Assembly (NCBI GenBank): GCA_002327965.1
Contig: DCVB01000097.1
Span: 11,498-48,100, forward strand
Reading direction: 5' to 3'
DNA: 36,603 bases
DNA from: Candidatus Aminicenantes bacterium UBA2199
GTDB taxonomy: Bacteria; Acidobacteriota; Aminicenantia; UBA2199
Every line of letters starts with the position of its first letter. The first letter of the stretch is position 1. Made by a program: the position numbers and the translations under genes. This document shows, piece after piece, positions 15,710 to 23,761 of the stretch. The notes under the pieces were generated by a model that saw only the letters and a program-made list of their open reading frames with translations, had not been told where the DNA came from and did not search any database.

Positions 15710-17290
15710 ATGACAGCACTGGATTGGCTGGTCATCGCGGCGACGATCGCCCTGGTCATCGCCATCGGCTTCCGCCTCAGCCGCCGCCAGGGCGACGAGG
15801 TCGATTATTTCCTAGGCGGCCGGCGCTTGCGCGGCTGGCCGGTGGGGCTTTCGCTGCTGGCCAACCAGGTCAGCGCCATCAGCCTGGTGGGCGCCCCGGC
15901 GTTCATCGCCGTCAAGGCGAACGGCGGGCTGCGCTGGCTGCAGTACGAGCTGGCCGTTCCCCTGGCCATGGCCGCGATCCTCATCGTCCTCCTGCCCCTG
16001 TTCCATAACTCGCGCTCGATATCCATCTACCGCTTCCTGGACGAGCGCTTCGGCCCGAAACTTCGCCTGCTGGTCACCCTGGTCTTCCTCGCCAGCCGCA
16101 GCCTCGGTTCCGGCGTCGTCCTGCTGGCCACGGCCTACGTGACCGCCGTCTGCCTCGACATCACCCTGCTGGCGGCCCTGGCCGCCATCACCCTGGTCAC
16201 CCTGGCCTACACCACCCTGGGCGGCATCACGGCGGACATCTACACCGACATCATCCAACTGGCCATCCTCTGGACCTCGGCACTGGTCTGCATCTTCATT
16301 CTCGTCCGCCTGCTGGGCGGATTCCCGGCGCCGCTGGTATCCGCCGACCCCGGCCGCTATGCCGTGATCGTCAGCGGCGGCGGCGCCGGCAGCACCTTCT
16401 CGTTCTGGCCGATGCTGCTGGGCGGCTTCTTTCTCTACCTCTCCTATTATGGCTGCGACCAGAGCCAGGCGCAGCGGCTGCTGACCACCGCCGACCGCGG
16501 CCAGGCCCGACGGGCCCTGCTCATCAACGGCCTGCTGCGCTTTCCCATCGTCGCCAGCTATTGCCTGATCGGCTACCTGCTGATCCCCTTCCTGGCCTCC
16601 CATGCGGCATTCGCCGCCCGCATCGCCGGCCTGCCTCCCGACTACATCATGCCCCATTTCTTCCGCGGATTCATCCCATCCGGGCTGCTGGGTTTCGTCA
16701 TCGCCGGCATCTTCGCCGCCTCCCTCTCCAGCCTCGATTCGGCCCTCAACTCCCTGAGCGCCGTCACCTGGAACGACGTCCTGCTTGCCGTCCGCCCCGG
16801 CCTGGCCGGGCTGCACGAAAGAAAGAAGCTGCTCCTGTCCCGTTCGCTGACGCTGCTCTGGGGCGCGGCGGCGTTCCTGGCCGCGCTGGCCATGGCCGGG
16901 TCCGGCGAAACGGTTATCGAGATCGTCAACAAGATCGGCTCCGCGTTCTACGGGCCGATCGCCGCCGTGTTCATCGTCGGCGCCCTGGCGCCGCGCGTGC
17001 GGGAGTCCGCCGCGATCCTCGGCCTGCTGGCCGGCTTCGCCGCCAACCTCTTTCTTTGGCTCTTTCACGGTGACGGCGTCTCCTGGCTGTGGTGGAACGT
17101 GATCGGCTTCGGCATCACCGCGGCCGTGGCCCTGGTGCTTCCCGGGCGCGGCGCGGGCGCATCCCGGCCGTCTCTGCCGCGTTCGTCCTGGTCGCCGCAG
17201 GACCGGCGGGCGGTCCTCATCCTGGCCGCCTGGTTCGCGGCCATCCTGCTCCTGCTGCTGGCTTTGCATGTCTCCCTTGCCGGACGCTGA
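15710..17290 (+). CDS. Sodium:solute symporter (SSS/SLC5 family)
   Basis: A protein of 526 residues from ATG 15710. An upstream in-frame start at 15638 lies inside the repeat and before the promoter, so it is rejected. Thirteen to fourteen hydrophobic helices are visible. YFLGGRRLRGWPVGLSLLANQVSAISLVGAPAF (around 30-65) and GYDQSQAQR-like YYGCDQSQAQRLL near residue 250 are family hallmarks, and ASLSSLDSALNSLSAVTWND (about 340) is the conserved sodium-site region. The substrate cannot be read from the sequence. The gene stands alone between divergent element E and the promoter of the next gene. Confidence 0.93.
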   Translation: MTALDWLVIAATIALVIAIGFRLSRRQGDEVDYFLGGRRLRGWPVGLSLLANQVSAISLVGAPAFIAVKANGGLRWLQYELAVPLAMAAILIVLLPLFHNSRSISIYRFLDERFGPKLRLLVTLVFLASRSLGSGVVLLATAYVTAVCLDITLLAALAAITLVTLAYTTLGGITADIYTDIIQLAILWTSALVCIFILVRLLGGFPAPLVSADPGRYAVIVSGGGAGSTFSFWPMLLGGFFLYLSYYGCDQSQAQRLLTTADRGQARRALLINGLLRFPIVASYCLIGYLLIPFLASHAAFAARIAGLPPDYIMPHFFRGFIPSGLLGFVIAGIFAASLSSLDSALNSLSAVTWNDVLLAVRPGLAGLHERKKLLLSRSLTLLWGAAAFLAALAMAGSGETVIEIVNKIGSAFYGPIAAVFIVGALAPRVRESAAILGLLAGFAANLFLWLFHGDGVSWLWWNVIGFGITAAVALVLPGRGAGASRPSLPRSSWSPQDRRAVLILAAWFAAILLLLLALHVSLAGR

Positions 17291-17308
17291 GCAAATAAAT
17301 CGAGAATA

Positions 17309-17337
17309 TTGAGATATTGGGCAGCCATCGATATATT
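17309..17337 (+). promoter_or_regulatory. Sigma-70-like promoter for the Kre9/KNH-like gene
   Basis: TTGAGA (17309-17314), 17-nt spacer, TATATT (17332-17337). The predicted leader of about 20 nt carries an AAGGAGG site. Confidence 0.7.
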
Positions 17338-17362
17338 AATTCCAGATAGTAAGGAGGAAAAA

Positions 17363-18100
17363 ATGAAACTCTGGGCAACGATCATGGCTTTCATGCTTTT
17401 AGCGGCGCTCCTGCCGGCGGAAACAAAAGTGACGATCACCTCGCCGGTGAGCGGTGAGGACTGGATGCTGGGTAGCACCCAACGATTCACCTGGAACAGC
17501 AACGGCTACACGGGGACGGTAATGATTGAGGTCGGAAGGATTGACGGCGGCACGGAATATTGCAGCCTTCCCCCCGGGGGTCATCCTTATCCCCCGGCCG
17601 CGAACGAGTTCTATCAGTGGAAAGTGGGCGATACGGGGCCGGGGAATCCGCCGCTGCCCCCTGGAGAATACTCCTTCAGCATCTACCACATGGGCGGTGA
17701 CATCGATGGCTCCTGGAGCCTTGGCGGCAGGTTCACCATCACAAGCGTGATATCGCAGATTCCCAAATATAAGATCCTGCGTATCATGTATCGACTGCCA
17801 TTTCCGCCCGATCCCTGCCTCTGCCCCGAATTCGACCTGAAGCCTCTCGGGGAGGTGTTCGCCGAGCTGAAATCCCCCGTGCGCATCGTCCTGATGAAGA
17901 ACGGCCGCCAGATCCAGGAACTTGGCAATTTTGCCAAGGGTTCCCGGCTGCCGGCCTCGCTGAAGCCAATGTTGAGCCAGAAGGATTTCGATCAGCTAAA
18001 AGGCGGCAAGGCCAAGTTCACCCTGGCCGTTCTCGGCGCCCACGGGAAGATCCTCTCCGAGCACGCGTTGGAGAACCAGTTGATTCAGCTCAAGCGGTAG
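17363..18100 (+). CDS. Secreted Kre9/KNH-like domain protein
   Basis: A protein of 245 residues from ATG 17363 behind AAGGAGG. The signal peptide is MKLWATIMAFMLLAALLPA. Residues 22-125 fit the Ser-Thr-rich / Kre9-KNH type beta-sandwich: ITSPVSGEDWMLGSTQRFTWNS, TGTVMIEV, YSFSIYHM and GRFTI. In bacteria the domain occurs on extracytoplasmic proteins and probably binds surface polymers or proteins. The second half (after VISQIPKYKI) is unassigned; it carries CLCPEFDLKP and ends hydrophilic. A hairpin at 18141-18187 may end the transcript. Confidence 0.8.
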   Translation: MKLWATIMAFMLLAALLPAETKVTITSPVSGEDWMLGSTQRFTWNSNGYTGTVMIEVGRIDGGTEYCSLPPGGHPYPPAANEFYQWKVGDTGPGNPPLPPGEYSFSIYHMGGDIDGSWSLGGRFTITSVISQIPKYKILRIMYRLPFPPDPCLCPEFDLKPLGEVFAELKSPVRIVLMKNGRQIQELGNFAKGSRLPASLKPMLSQKDFDQLKGGKAKFTLAVLGAHGKILSEHALENQLIQLKR

Positions 18101-18140
18101 ACCTGCATTATTGAAGCGGGAGATCGGGCTCCTGCGGCCG

Positions 18141-18187
18141 CCGGTTCCAGCCCGATAAAATGGAACCGGTGGAAGATCTTATTTTTT
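18141..18187 (+). terminator. Possible terminator after the Kre9/KNH-like gene
   Basis: A perfect 9-bp stem (18141-18149 with 18161-18169) with an 11-nt loop is followed, after a short gap, by a T-rich run (18179-18187). The gap makes it imperfect. The rest of 18101-18313 holds no other signal I can see. Confidence 0.45.
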
Positions 18188-18313
18188 CGATCCTTGCCCG
18201 GCAATGGGCGTGCACATGGAGCCAGCCCGTCATCCCGATTCATTCCGGCAGCCAATCCCATTTCGCGCTCAAGGCATCGGCAAGATCATCACGGCTCCGG
18301 ATGCTGTCCGCAA

Positions 18314-18342
18314 TTGCCAACCGCGCCTGGTTTTGCTAAAAT
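18314..18342 (+). promoter_or_regulatory. Promoter giving a predicted leaderless kinase mRNA
   Basis: TTGCCA (18314-18319), 17-nt spacer, TAAAAT (18337-18342) with extended TGC. The ATG at 18349 follows after 6 nt, without a Shine-Dalgarno sequence. Confidence 0.75.
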
Positions 18343-18348
18343 CCTTTC

Positions 18349-21300
18349 ATGATCTGTCCTTCCTGCGGTGCCGCCAACAGCGACCATGATTCTTTGTGTT
18401 CCCAATGCCGCGCCTCGCTGACGGGATCCGGAACGGATGCGCGCGCGTCCACGGCGGCTGAGGGGCGGCTGATCCTGGGCGGCCGTTTCCGCGTGCTGCG
18501 CTCGCTGGGCAAGGGCGGCATGGGCGAGATCCTGCTGGCCGAGGATGTCAAGCTGGGCCGCAAGGTGGCCATCAAGAGCATCAGCCCCGCGGCGCTGAGC
18601 GAGTGCGACTCGAAAGCGCGTTTCCTGCGCGAGGCCCGGGCGGCATCGCGCCTGGAGCACCCCAACATCTGCACCATCTACGAGATCGCCGAGGAGGATG
18701 GCCGGGAATTCATCGTCATGCAGTATATCGACGGGGTCACGCTGGACCAGCTGCTGAAGATGAAACCGCTGGCCATCGGGCAGGTCATCCAGATCGCGGC
18801 CCAGATGGCCGAGGGCCTGGCCGCCGCCCAGGCGCAGAGCATCGTCCATCGCGACATCAAGCCCGGCAACATCATGATCGACCGCGGCGGCCAGGTGAAG
18901 ATCCTCGATTTCGGCCTGGCCAAGATCTGCGGCGAGACGGAAGCCGACCGCGCGGCCGATCGCCGCGACAGCGACCTCACCGAAAAGGGCATCGTCCTGG
19001 GCACCGTCTCCTTCATGTCCCCGGAGCAGGCCAGGGGACTGAAGCTGGACGGGCGCAGCGACGTGTTCTCCTTCGGCGTGGTGCTGTACGAAATGCTCGA
19101 GAATCGCAACCCGTTCTCCGATGACGAGAACATCGTCACCCTGTACAACATCCTGCATCGCGAGGTGCAGTTCAGCCGCCGGGCTCCCGAGGCGCTGCGC
19201 GACATCGTGCGCCGCTGCCTGCAGAAGGACCGCAACCGGCGCTTCAGCGACTTCGGCCAGATCCGCCAGGCCCTGGCCGCCCTGAAAGCCGACCGCGAGG
19301 CGGCCGCGGCGCCGGGCGCCCGGGGCGAGACCGAGGTGATCGACGCCCGCGAGCAGCTGCAGCTCATGCGCGAATCCGACGGCCGCCCGCCCGCCAGCGA
19401 CGACGAGCACCTCAGCGAGATGGTGCGCAGGCTGAAAAAGCTCAAAGCTTCCACCGAAGCGCTGCGCACCGGCCGCGGCCGTCGCGCCTGGGCGGTCATG
19501 GCCGCACTGCTGCTGGCCGCCGGCGCCCTGGCCGCCTGGTGGTTCTTCGTGAAACCTGCGGCGCCGCCGGCGCCCATCTCGCCGCCGGCCCTGGACCACG
19601 TACTGATCTTCCCCTTCGAGAACCGGACCCCCGATGCCCGCATCGGCGAGGAGATCGATTTTCTCCTCCAGGAAGCGCTGAACCAGTCCGCGGGGTTCAA
19701 GGCGCTGACGGAAGCGACCGTGCGCGAACTGGAAGGAGTGGAGCAGATCGAAGAGGGGCAGATGCCGGCGCTGACGGAAAAATACGGCATCCGCTACCTG
19801 CTGCGCGGAGAGCTGAGCAGCGTGGCCGACAAGTTCAACATCGAGGCCAGCCTGTCGCGCGTCGGCGACAGCGAACCCCACGCCCCCTTTTTCATCCCGG
19901 GCAAGGAGCGCGATTCGCTGCTGACCGACCAAATCGACAACCTGGCCCGGCGCGTACGTGAATCGATCACCGGCACTGACAACGCATCGACCGGAACGGC
20001 TCCGCTCGCGGCCATGTTCGGCAGCAGCTGGCGGGCCTTTGATCTTTTCTTCCAGGGCAAGGCCATGTGGGACAAAAAAAAATTCAGCGCGGCGCGCCGC
20101 CTGCTGCTGCAAGCTGACAGCCAGGCGCCGGGGCTGCCCGCCGCCCGCTACTTCCTGGCCCTGCTCGCCGACTACACCGGTGACGCCAACGAAGCGCTGG
20201 AGCACATCAAGGCCCTGGAGCCCGTGCTGCCGGGCTTCAGCCTGCCCATGAGCCTGAAAGTGCGGGCGCTGAAAGCCAAGTTCGCCTTCGACCTTCAGGA
20301 ACAGGTCCGCTGCCTGCGGGAGCTGAAGGCCATGTTCCCCTTCAGCAAGGAAAAGATCTTCGAGCTCGGTGAAGCCTATTTCCGTCACGGCGACGCCGCC
20401 CGCGCCATCCCGGAGTACGATGCCGCCCTGGCCCTTGACCGGAACTATGCCGCCGCCCTCAACCACCTGGGCTACTGCTACTCGTACCTCGGCCGCCACC
20501 GCCAGGCGATCGAGTGCTTCGAGCGCTACCGCGACATTGACCGCACCGCCAATTCCTTTGACTCGCTCGGCGACGGCTACTTCTATCTCGGCGACTACAC
20601 CCAGGCGGAGAACAGCAAGATCTATGCGGTCAGCCTGGACAACACCATGAGCTGGCCCTACCTGACCCTCGCCGATATCGCCATCCTGCGAGCCGATTTT
20701 CAGGAGGCAGAGAAGAACCTGGCCGTCTACCAGAAGCTCGCCTCATATCCCAAGGCCCAGGCCGATGCCCTGACCAAGAAAGCGTTCATGCGCTATCTGG
20801 ACGGAGATCATGCCGACACCCTGGACCTGCTCGCCGAGGCCTGGCGCCGGCATGATTCCACCTCCATCAACGACCACAGCGCTGAAAGCCACTGGTTGGC
20901 CGGGCTTTGCCACATCGCCCTGGACGATCTGCCCGCGGCTCGCCGTGAACTGTCCTGGCTGCAGGCATTGCGTGACGCCTACCGACTGTCCGCCGACAAT
21001 TTTGACGCCGCCCTGAAATTCTGCCTGCACCTGGAAGCCCGCATCGCCGAAAAGGACATCAACCCGCAAAAGGCCGACCGGCTGTTCGGCGAACTGCTAA
21101 CCATGAAAACGCAGCTCTCGTTCTGGATCACCTATTATTGCTACCCGTTCTTCCTGAACGAATACGCCGAATTCCTCGTGCGCCAGCACGAGCCGGCTTC
21201 CGCCCGCGAGGCCATCGCCCGGTGCCTGGAATTCAACCCCGATTATCCTCCGGCTCTCTGGACCCGGGCCGCGCTGGAAAAATCGCAGGCCGGGAGCGGC

Positions 21301-21396
21301 CGCGAGGTCCTGCGGCGCATCGCCGCCATTTACGGCGACGGCAGCGGCCGGGGCCGGAACCGCCTGCGGGACAGGCTGGCGGCGGAATTGCACTGA
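18349..21396 (+). CDS. Zinc-ribbon Ser/Thr kinase with membrane segment, TolB-like domain and TPR repeats
   Basis: A protein of 1015 residues. A zinc ribbon (Cys3, Cys6, Cys17, Cys20) precedes the kinase domain: GKGGMGE (54-60), Lys76, HRDIKPGN (167-174), DFG (187-189) and GTVSFMSPEQARG. A membrane helix is at about 379-400. Then come a TolB/FlgO-like domain (LIFPFENRTPDARIGEEIDF, about 420-540) and a TPR-rich tail (about 565-1000; FELGEAYFRHGDAARAI and LNHLGYCYSYLGRHRQAI). The kinase should face the cytoplasm and the rest the outside. It is a single-gene unit with a predicted leaderless mRNA. Its relation to the kinase at 1519-3936 is architectural only; the TPR types differ. Confidence 0.93.
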   Translation: MICPSCGAANSDHDSLCSQCRASLTGSGTDARASTAAEGRLILGGRFRVLRSLGKGGMGEILLAEDVKLGRKVAIKSISPAALSECDSKARFLREARAASRLEHPNICTIYEIAEEDGREFIVMQYIDGVTLDQLLKMKPLAIGQVIQIAAQMAEGLAAAQAQSIVHRDIKPGNIMIDRGGQVKILDFGLAKICGETEADRAADRRDSDLTEKGIVLGTVSFMSPEQARGLKLDGRSDVFSFGVVLYEMLENRNPFSDDENIVTLYNILHREVQFSRRAPEALRDIVRRCLQKDRNRRFSDFGQIRQALAALKADREAAAAPGARGETEVIDAREQLQLMRESDGRPPASDDEHLSEMVRRLKKLKASTEALRTGRGRRAWAVMAALLLAAGALAAWWFFVKPAAPPAPISPPALDHVLIFPFENRTPDARIGEEIDFLLQEALNQSAGFKALTEATVRELEGVEQIEEGQMPALTEKYGIRYLLRGELSSVADKFNIEASLSRVGDSEPHAPFFIPGKERDSLLTDQIDNLARRVRESITGTDNASTGTAPLAAMFGSSWRAFDLFFQGKAMWDKKKFSAARRLLLQADSQAPGLPAARYFLALLADYTGDANEALEHIKALEPVLPGFSLPMSLKVRALKAKFAFDLQEQVRCLRELKAMFPFSKEKIFELGEAYFRHGDAARAIPEYDAALALDRNYAAALNHLGYCYSYLGRHRQAIECFERYRDIDRTANSFDSLGDGYFYLGDYTQAENSKIYAVSLDNTMSWPYLTLADIAILRADFQEAEKNLAVYQKLASYPKAQADALTKKAFMRYLDGDHADTLDLLAEAWRRHDSTSINDHSAESHWLAGLCHIALDDLPAARRELSWLQALRDAYRLSADNFDAALKFCLHLEARIAEKDINPQKADRLFGELLTMKTQLSFWITYYCYPFFLNEYAEFLVRQHEPASAREAIARCLEFNPDYPPALWTRAALEKSQAGSGREVLRRIAAIYGDGSGRGRNRLRDRLAAELH

Positions 21397-21432
21397 TCTC
21401 CCATTCAAGCGGACGCAGGTCCGATGTTCGAG

Positions 21433-21671
21433 CAGTGTTAGTGGTAGAGATAGTGATAGTAACAGCCAAGAGCTAATCTCTTTAATATTCCGTATCTATC
21501 TTTAGTGTAGGGGCGGTTCGCGAACCGCCCCTACAAAAGCAAAACAGCCATCGGGAAATACCCCTGTTTAATGTCTACCCCAAGGTCTTTTCTTCACTAC
21601 CACTACCACTATCACTACCACTTTGGCTTGAAATACCTCCTGCTAACACTATCACTAACACTAACACTGGC
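21433..21671. repeat. Intergenic inverted-repeat element with 6-bp units (element F)
   Basis: The left arm (21433-21463, GTTAGTG/GATAGTG units) is an imperfect reverse complement of two right-hand runs, 21595-21622 and 21641-21670, made of CACTAC/CACTAT/CACTAA units. The head CCTGCTAACACT (21639-21650) parallels CCTGCTGACACT of elements B and E, with G changed to A throughout. A perfect palindrome (21507-21534) sits in the centre. It fills the gap between convergent genes. Confidence 0.8.
21507..21534. repeat. Perfect 28-bp palindrome (GTAGGGGCGG family)
   Basis: Bases 21507-21520 and 21521-21534 are exact reverse complements, centred on TTCGCGAA. It shares GTGTAGGGGCGG with the shorter copy at 6473-6500. 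Confidence 0.92.
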
Positions 21672-21686
21672 CAGCGAAATATCTTC

Positions 21687-22262
21687 TCAGTCCAGGCTGG
21701 GGATGCCGAACTTGCCCCACAGGTAGTTCAAGCGGTAGCGGCGCTCGATATCCGGGCGGCGCAGCGCCGCAGCGAGGTTGTTGAGGAACCAGGCCGCCTT
21801 GGCGTTCAGCTCGTCATCGGCGCGGAAACGATCCAGCAGCTTTTCCTCCAGCGGCCCGGGATCCGCCGCCTCCCCCAGGCGCCGCTTGGCGAACAGCATG
21901 GCGAGGTCGCTGCGGGCAAACTCCAGTTGCGGGGGGAAATGGGCCAGGAACGCCGCAAACGCCGCATGGGGGTCGGTGTCCTCCCGGCGCCGGCCGCCGA
22001 CGCCCAGTTGGAGAAAAGACTGGAAATTCTTGCGCACCTCGTAACTGAATGCCGAAAAGCGTCCCGGCGGGCTATGGCGGCGACGGCCGCGCTCCACCAC
22101 GCGGTCCAGCGACTCGTGGAGCACGGCTTCCGGAATCTCCTTTTCCCACCAGCGGTAGAGGACGTCGAAATCCTTGCTGGTGATGAAGAAGCGGATGTTG
22201 TGCCGCATGTCCAGGTACTGGATGATGCGGATGATATAGTCGTAGTCGCCGCCGTGGAGCAT
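21687..22262 (-). CDS. Unknown protein encoded after coaX
   Basis: A protein of 191 residues that I do not recognise. It looks soluble and mainly helical, with no signal peptide. Conserved-looking parts are MRHNIRFFITSKDFDVLYRWWEKEIPEAVLHESL near the N-terminus and FSYEVRKNFQSFL in the middle; the C-terminal half has RFRADDELNAKAAWFLNNLAAALR. The start ATG 22262 lies 4 nt after the coaX stop and behind AAGGA, so the two are cotranscribed. The link to coaX may be only operonic. Confidence 0.75.
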   Translation of the reverse strand: MLHGGDYDYIIRIIQYLDMRHNIRFFITSKDFDVLYRWWEKEIPEAVLHESLDRVVERGRRRHSPPGRFSAFSYEVRKNFQSFLQLGVGGRRREDTDPHAAFAAFLAHFPPQLEFARSDLAMLFAKRRLGEAADPGPLEEKLLDRFRADDELNAKAAWFLNNLAAALRRPDIERRYRLNYLWGKFGIPSLD

Positions 22263-22266
22263 GGTT

Positions 22267-23016
22267 CTATCCTTGCAATCCCTCTTGGATGCGGCGCAGG
22301 CCGTGGAAGATCAGGTCGGGGGCATGGAGATCGATGCCGGCCACGCGATCCTTGAAATGGCCGGCCATTCCGCCCGTGGCCACGACCTTTGTCGCGCGTC
22401 CCAGTTCCCGGCGGTATTGCGAGATCAGGTGCTGCAGGGCGCCGACATAGCCGAAAAATATGCCCGCCCGGATGCTGTCGGCGGTATTGCGGCCCAGGGG
22501 GGAAGACGGTATCCTGAATTCGATGGGTTTCAGCTTGGCCGCATGGTCGGCCAGGCACTGGATGGCGATGTCGATGCCGGGCAGGATGCAGCCGCCGCAA
22601 TAATCGCCGTTGCGGTCGACCAGGTCGAAAGTGATGGCCGTGCCCGAGTCGATGACGATCAGCGGCGGCGGGAACAGGGTCAGCGCCCCGACGCAGTCGG
22701 CGATGCGGTCGGCACCCAGTTCGCCGGGACGGTCGATCCTCAAAACCAGGCCGCCGGGGGTGCGGGAATCGAGGAAGACCGTTCGAACCCGGCAGGCGCG
22801 GTGGATTCCGGCCCGCAAACCGCGGTTCAGCCGCGGCACCACCGAGGAGGCGATGGCGGCGGTCACCCGCCCGGCCCAGGGGGACGGAAGCAGCGAGGCC
22901 AAGGCCCGCGACGACCAGGACGAGGGAGTGGGCACGCGCCGGCGCCAGACGATGGTGCGGTTGCGGAACACGGCCACGGCGGTCGTGGTATTGCCCACGT
23001 CAACGGCCAACAGCAT
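22267..23016 (-). CDS. coaX: Type III pantothenate kinase
   Basis: A protein of 249 residues, the usual CoaX length. It phosphorylates pantothenate in the first step of coenzyme A synthesis. Family features in order: DVGNTTTAVAVF phosphate loop (residues 6-17), PGELGADRIADCVGA (around 106-120, with the catalytic Asp), IDSGTAITFDLV (around 130) and GGCILPGIDIA. The start at 23016 has a strong AGGAGG site. The upstream promoter at 23145-23173 gives a leader of about 120 nt with a strong hairpin (23052-23087). Confidence 0.95.
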   Translation of the reverse strand: MLLAVDVGNTTTAVAVFRNRTIVWRRRVPTPSSWSSRALASLLPSPWAGRVTAAIASSVVPRLNRGLRAGIHRACRVRTVFLDSRTPGGLVLRIDRPGELGADRIADCVGALTLFPPPLIVIDSGTAITFDLVDRNGDYCGGCILPGIDIAIQCLADHAAKLKPIEFRIPSSPLGRNTADSIRAGIFFGYVGALQHLISQYRRELGRATKVVATGGMAGHFKDRVAGIDLHAPDLIFHGLRRIQEGLQG

Positions 23017-23051
23017 GGAATTCCTCCTCGCTCAGCAGCGGCAAGATCGGG

Positions 23052-23087
23052 TTTTTCCCGGCCGACCGAGAAAAGGCCCGGGAAAAA
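23052..23087 (-). other. Hairpin in the predicted coaX mRNA leader
   Basis: Bases 23052-23063 pair with 23075-23087 (12 bp, one bulged base, 11-nt loop). It sits between promoter and Shine-Dalgarno sequence. On the minus strand the hairpin is followed by ACCCGATC, with no T run, so it is not a standard terminator. Confidence 0.6.
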
Positions 23088-23144
23088 GCCGGGGGACCGG
23101 CCCCTGTCGTTCACGGATCCCATGGCCGCTTCCCATCGCCATCC

Positions 23145-23173
23145 TCTATAGCAAATCGCGCAAGCAAAGTCAA
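23145..23173 (-). promoter_or_regulatory. Promoter of coaX
   Basis: On the minus strand: TTGACT (23168-23173), 17-nt spacer, TATAGA (23145-23150) with extended TGC. It is divergent from, and 13 bp away from, the ferritin-like gene promoter. Confidence 0.7.
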
Positions 23174-23186
23174 AAGCGGCTGGGAT

Positions 23187-23215
23187 TTGAAATTTTCCCC
23201 TTAATATGCTAAAGA
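23187..23215 (+). promoter_or_regulatory. Promoter of the ferritin-like operon
   Basis: TTGAAA (23187-23192), 17-nt spacer, TAAAGA (23210-23215) with extended TGC. The predicted leader is about 40 nt and ends with an AAGGAGG site. Confidence 0.65.
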
Positions 23216-23262
23216 AAGGTGAATTCGCGAAAGAGCCGCGAGTCGCCCCAAGGAGGCGAACC

Positions 23263-23730
23263 ATGGAACTTTCCGCCTTTCAGGTCAGTAAGATCGAGCT
23301 CATCGCCGAGTATGAAGCGGCCGTGATGGAGCTCTATTGGGTCTACAGCGAAAAATTCCCCGAGCACAGGGATTTCTGGATCGACATGGCCGATGACGAG
23401 AGGAAGAACGTGGAGTGGGTGCGTTCGGCCATCGAGTCGATCAAGGCCGGCAAGATCGATTACAACCGCGACCGCTTCAATATCGAGGCCGTGCGCACGG
23501 CAATGAACTTCATCAAGGCCCAGATACGCGAGACCCTGGACAAGCCGGTTACCCTGCAGGCAGCCCTGGCGTACGCCACGGGGATCGAGGACTCGATGAC
23601 CAAGAAGAGGTTCTACGAGATGATCAAGGACGACAACCAGGAGGCGCGACTCCTGCACCAGAAATTTGCCGCCGAGAACCAGAGGCACCGCGACAAGCTG
23701 AGCCAGTTCCGGCAGAAACACAAGTCATGA
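23263..23730 (+). CDS. Ferritin-like (rubrerythrin-type) helical protein
   Basis: A protein of 155 residues from ATG 23263 behind AAGGAGGCG. It reads as a four-helix bundle of ferritin-like type: IELIAEYEAAVMELYWVYSEKFPEHRDFWIDMADDERKNVEWV, then a second half with LAYATGIEDSMTKKRFYEMIKDDNQEARLLHQKFAAENQRHRDKL given here only as landmarks. Where rubrerythrins have ExxH in the first half this protein has ERKN, while the second half keeps an acidic/His pair (ENQRH). Metal binding may thus be partial. There is no rubredoxin domain. It lies 31 nt before the MBL gene and could be cotranscribed with it. Confidence 0.75.
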   Translation: MELSAFQVSKIELIAEYEAAVMELYWVYSEKFPEHRDFWIDMADDERKNVEWVRSAIESIKAGKIDYNRDRFNIEAVRTAMNFIKAQIRETLDKPVTLQAALAYATGIEDSMTKKRFYEMIKDDNQEARLLHQKFAAENQRHRDKLSQFRQKHKS

Positions 23731-23761
23731 CGCCCGCTGCGACAGCGGGCAGGAGGGAACC

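Noticed and set aside
15812..17269. A 485-codon open frame on the minus strand
   Set aside because: It is antisense to the symporter; Gly/Gln/Asp-rich shadow frame.
18289..20499. A 736-codon open frame on the minus strand
   Set aside because: It is antisense to the zinc-ribbon kinase gene; no recognisable domain.
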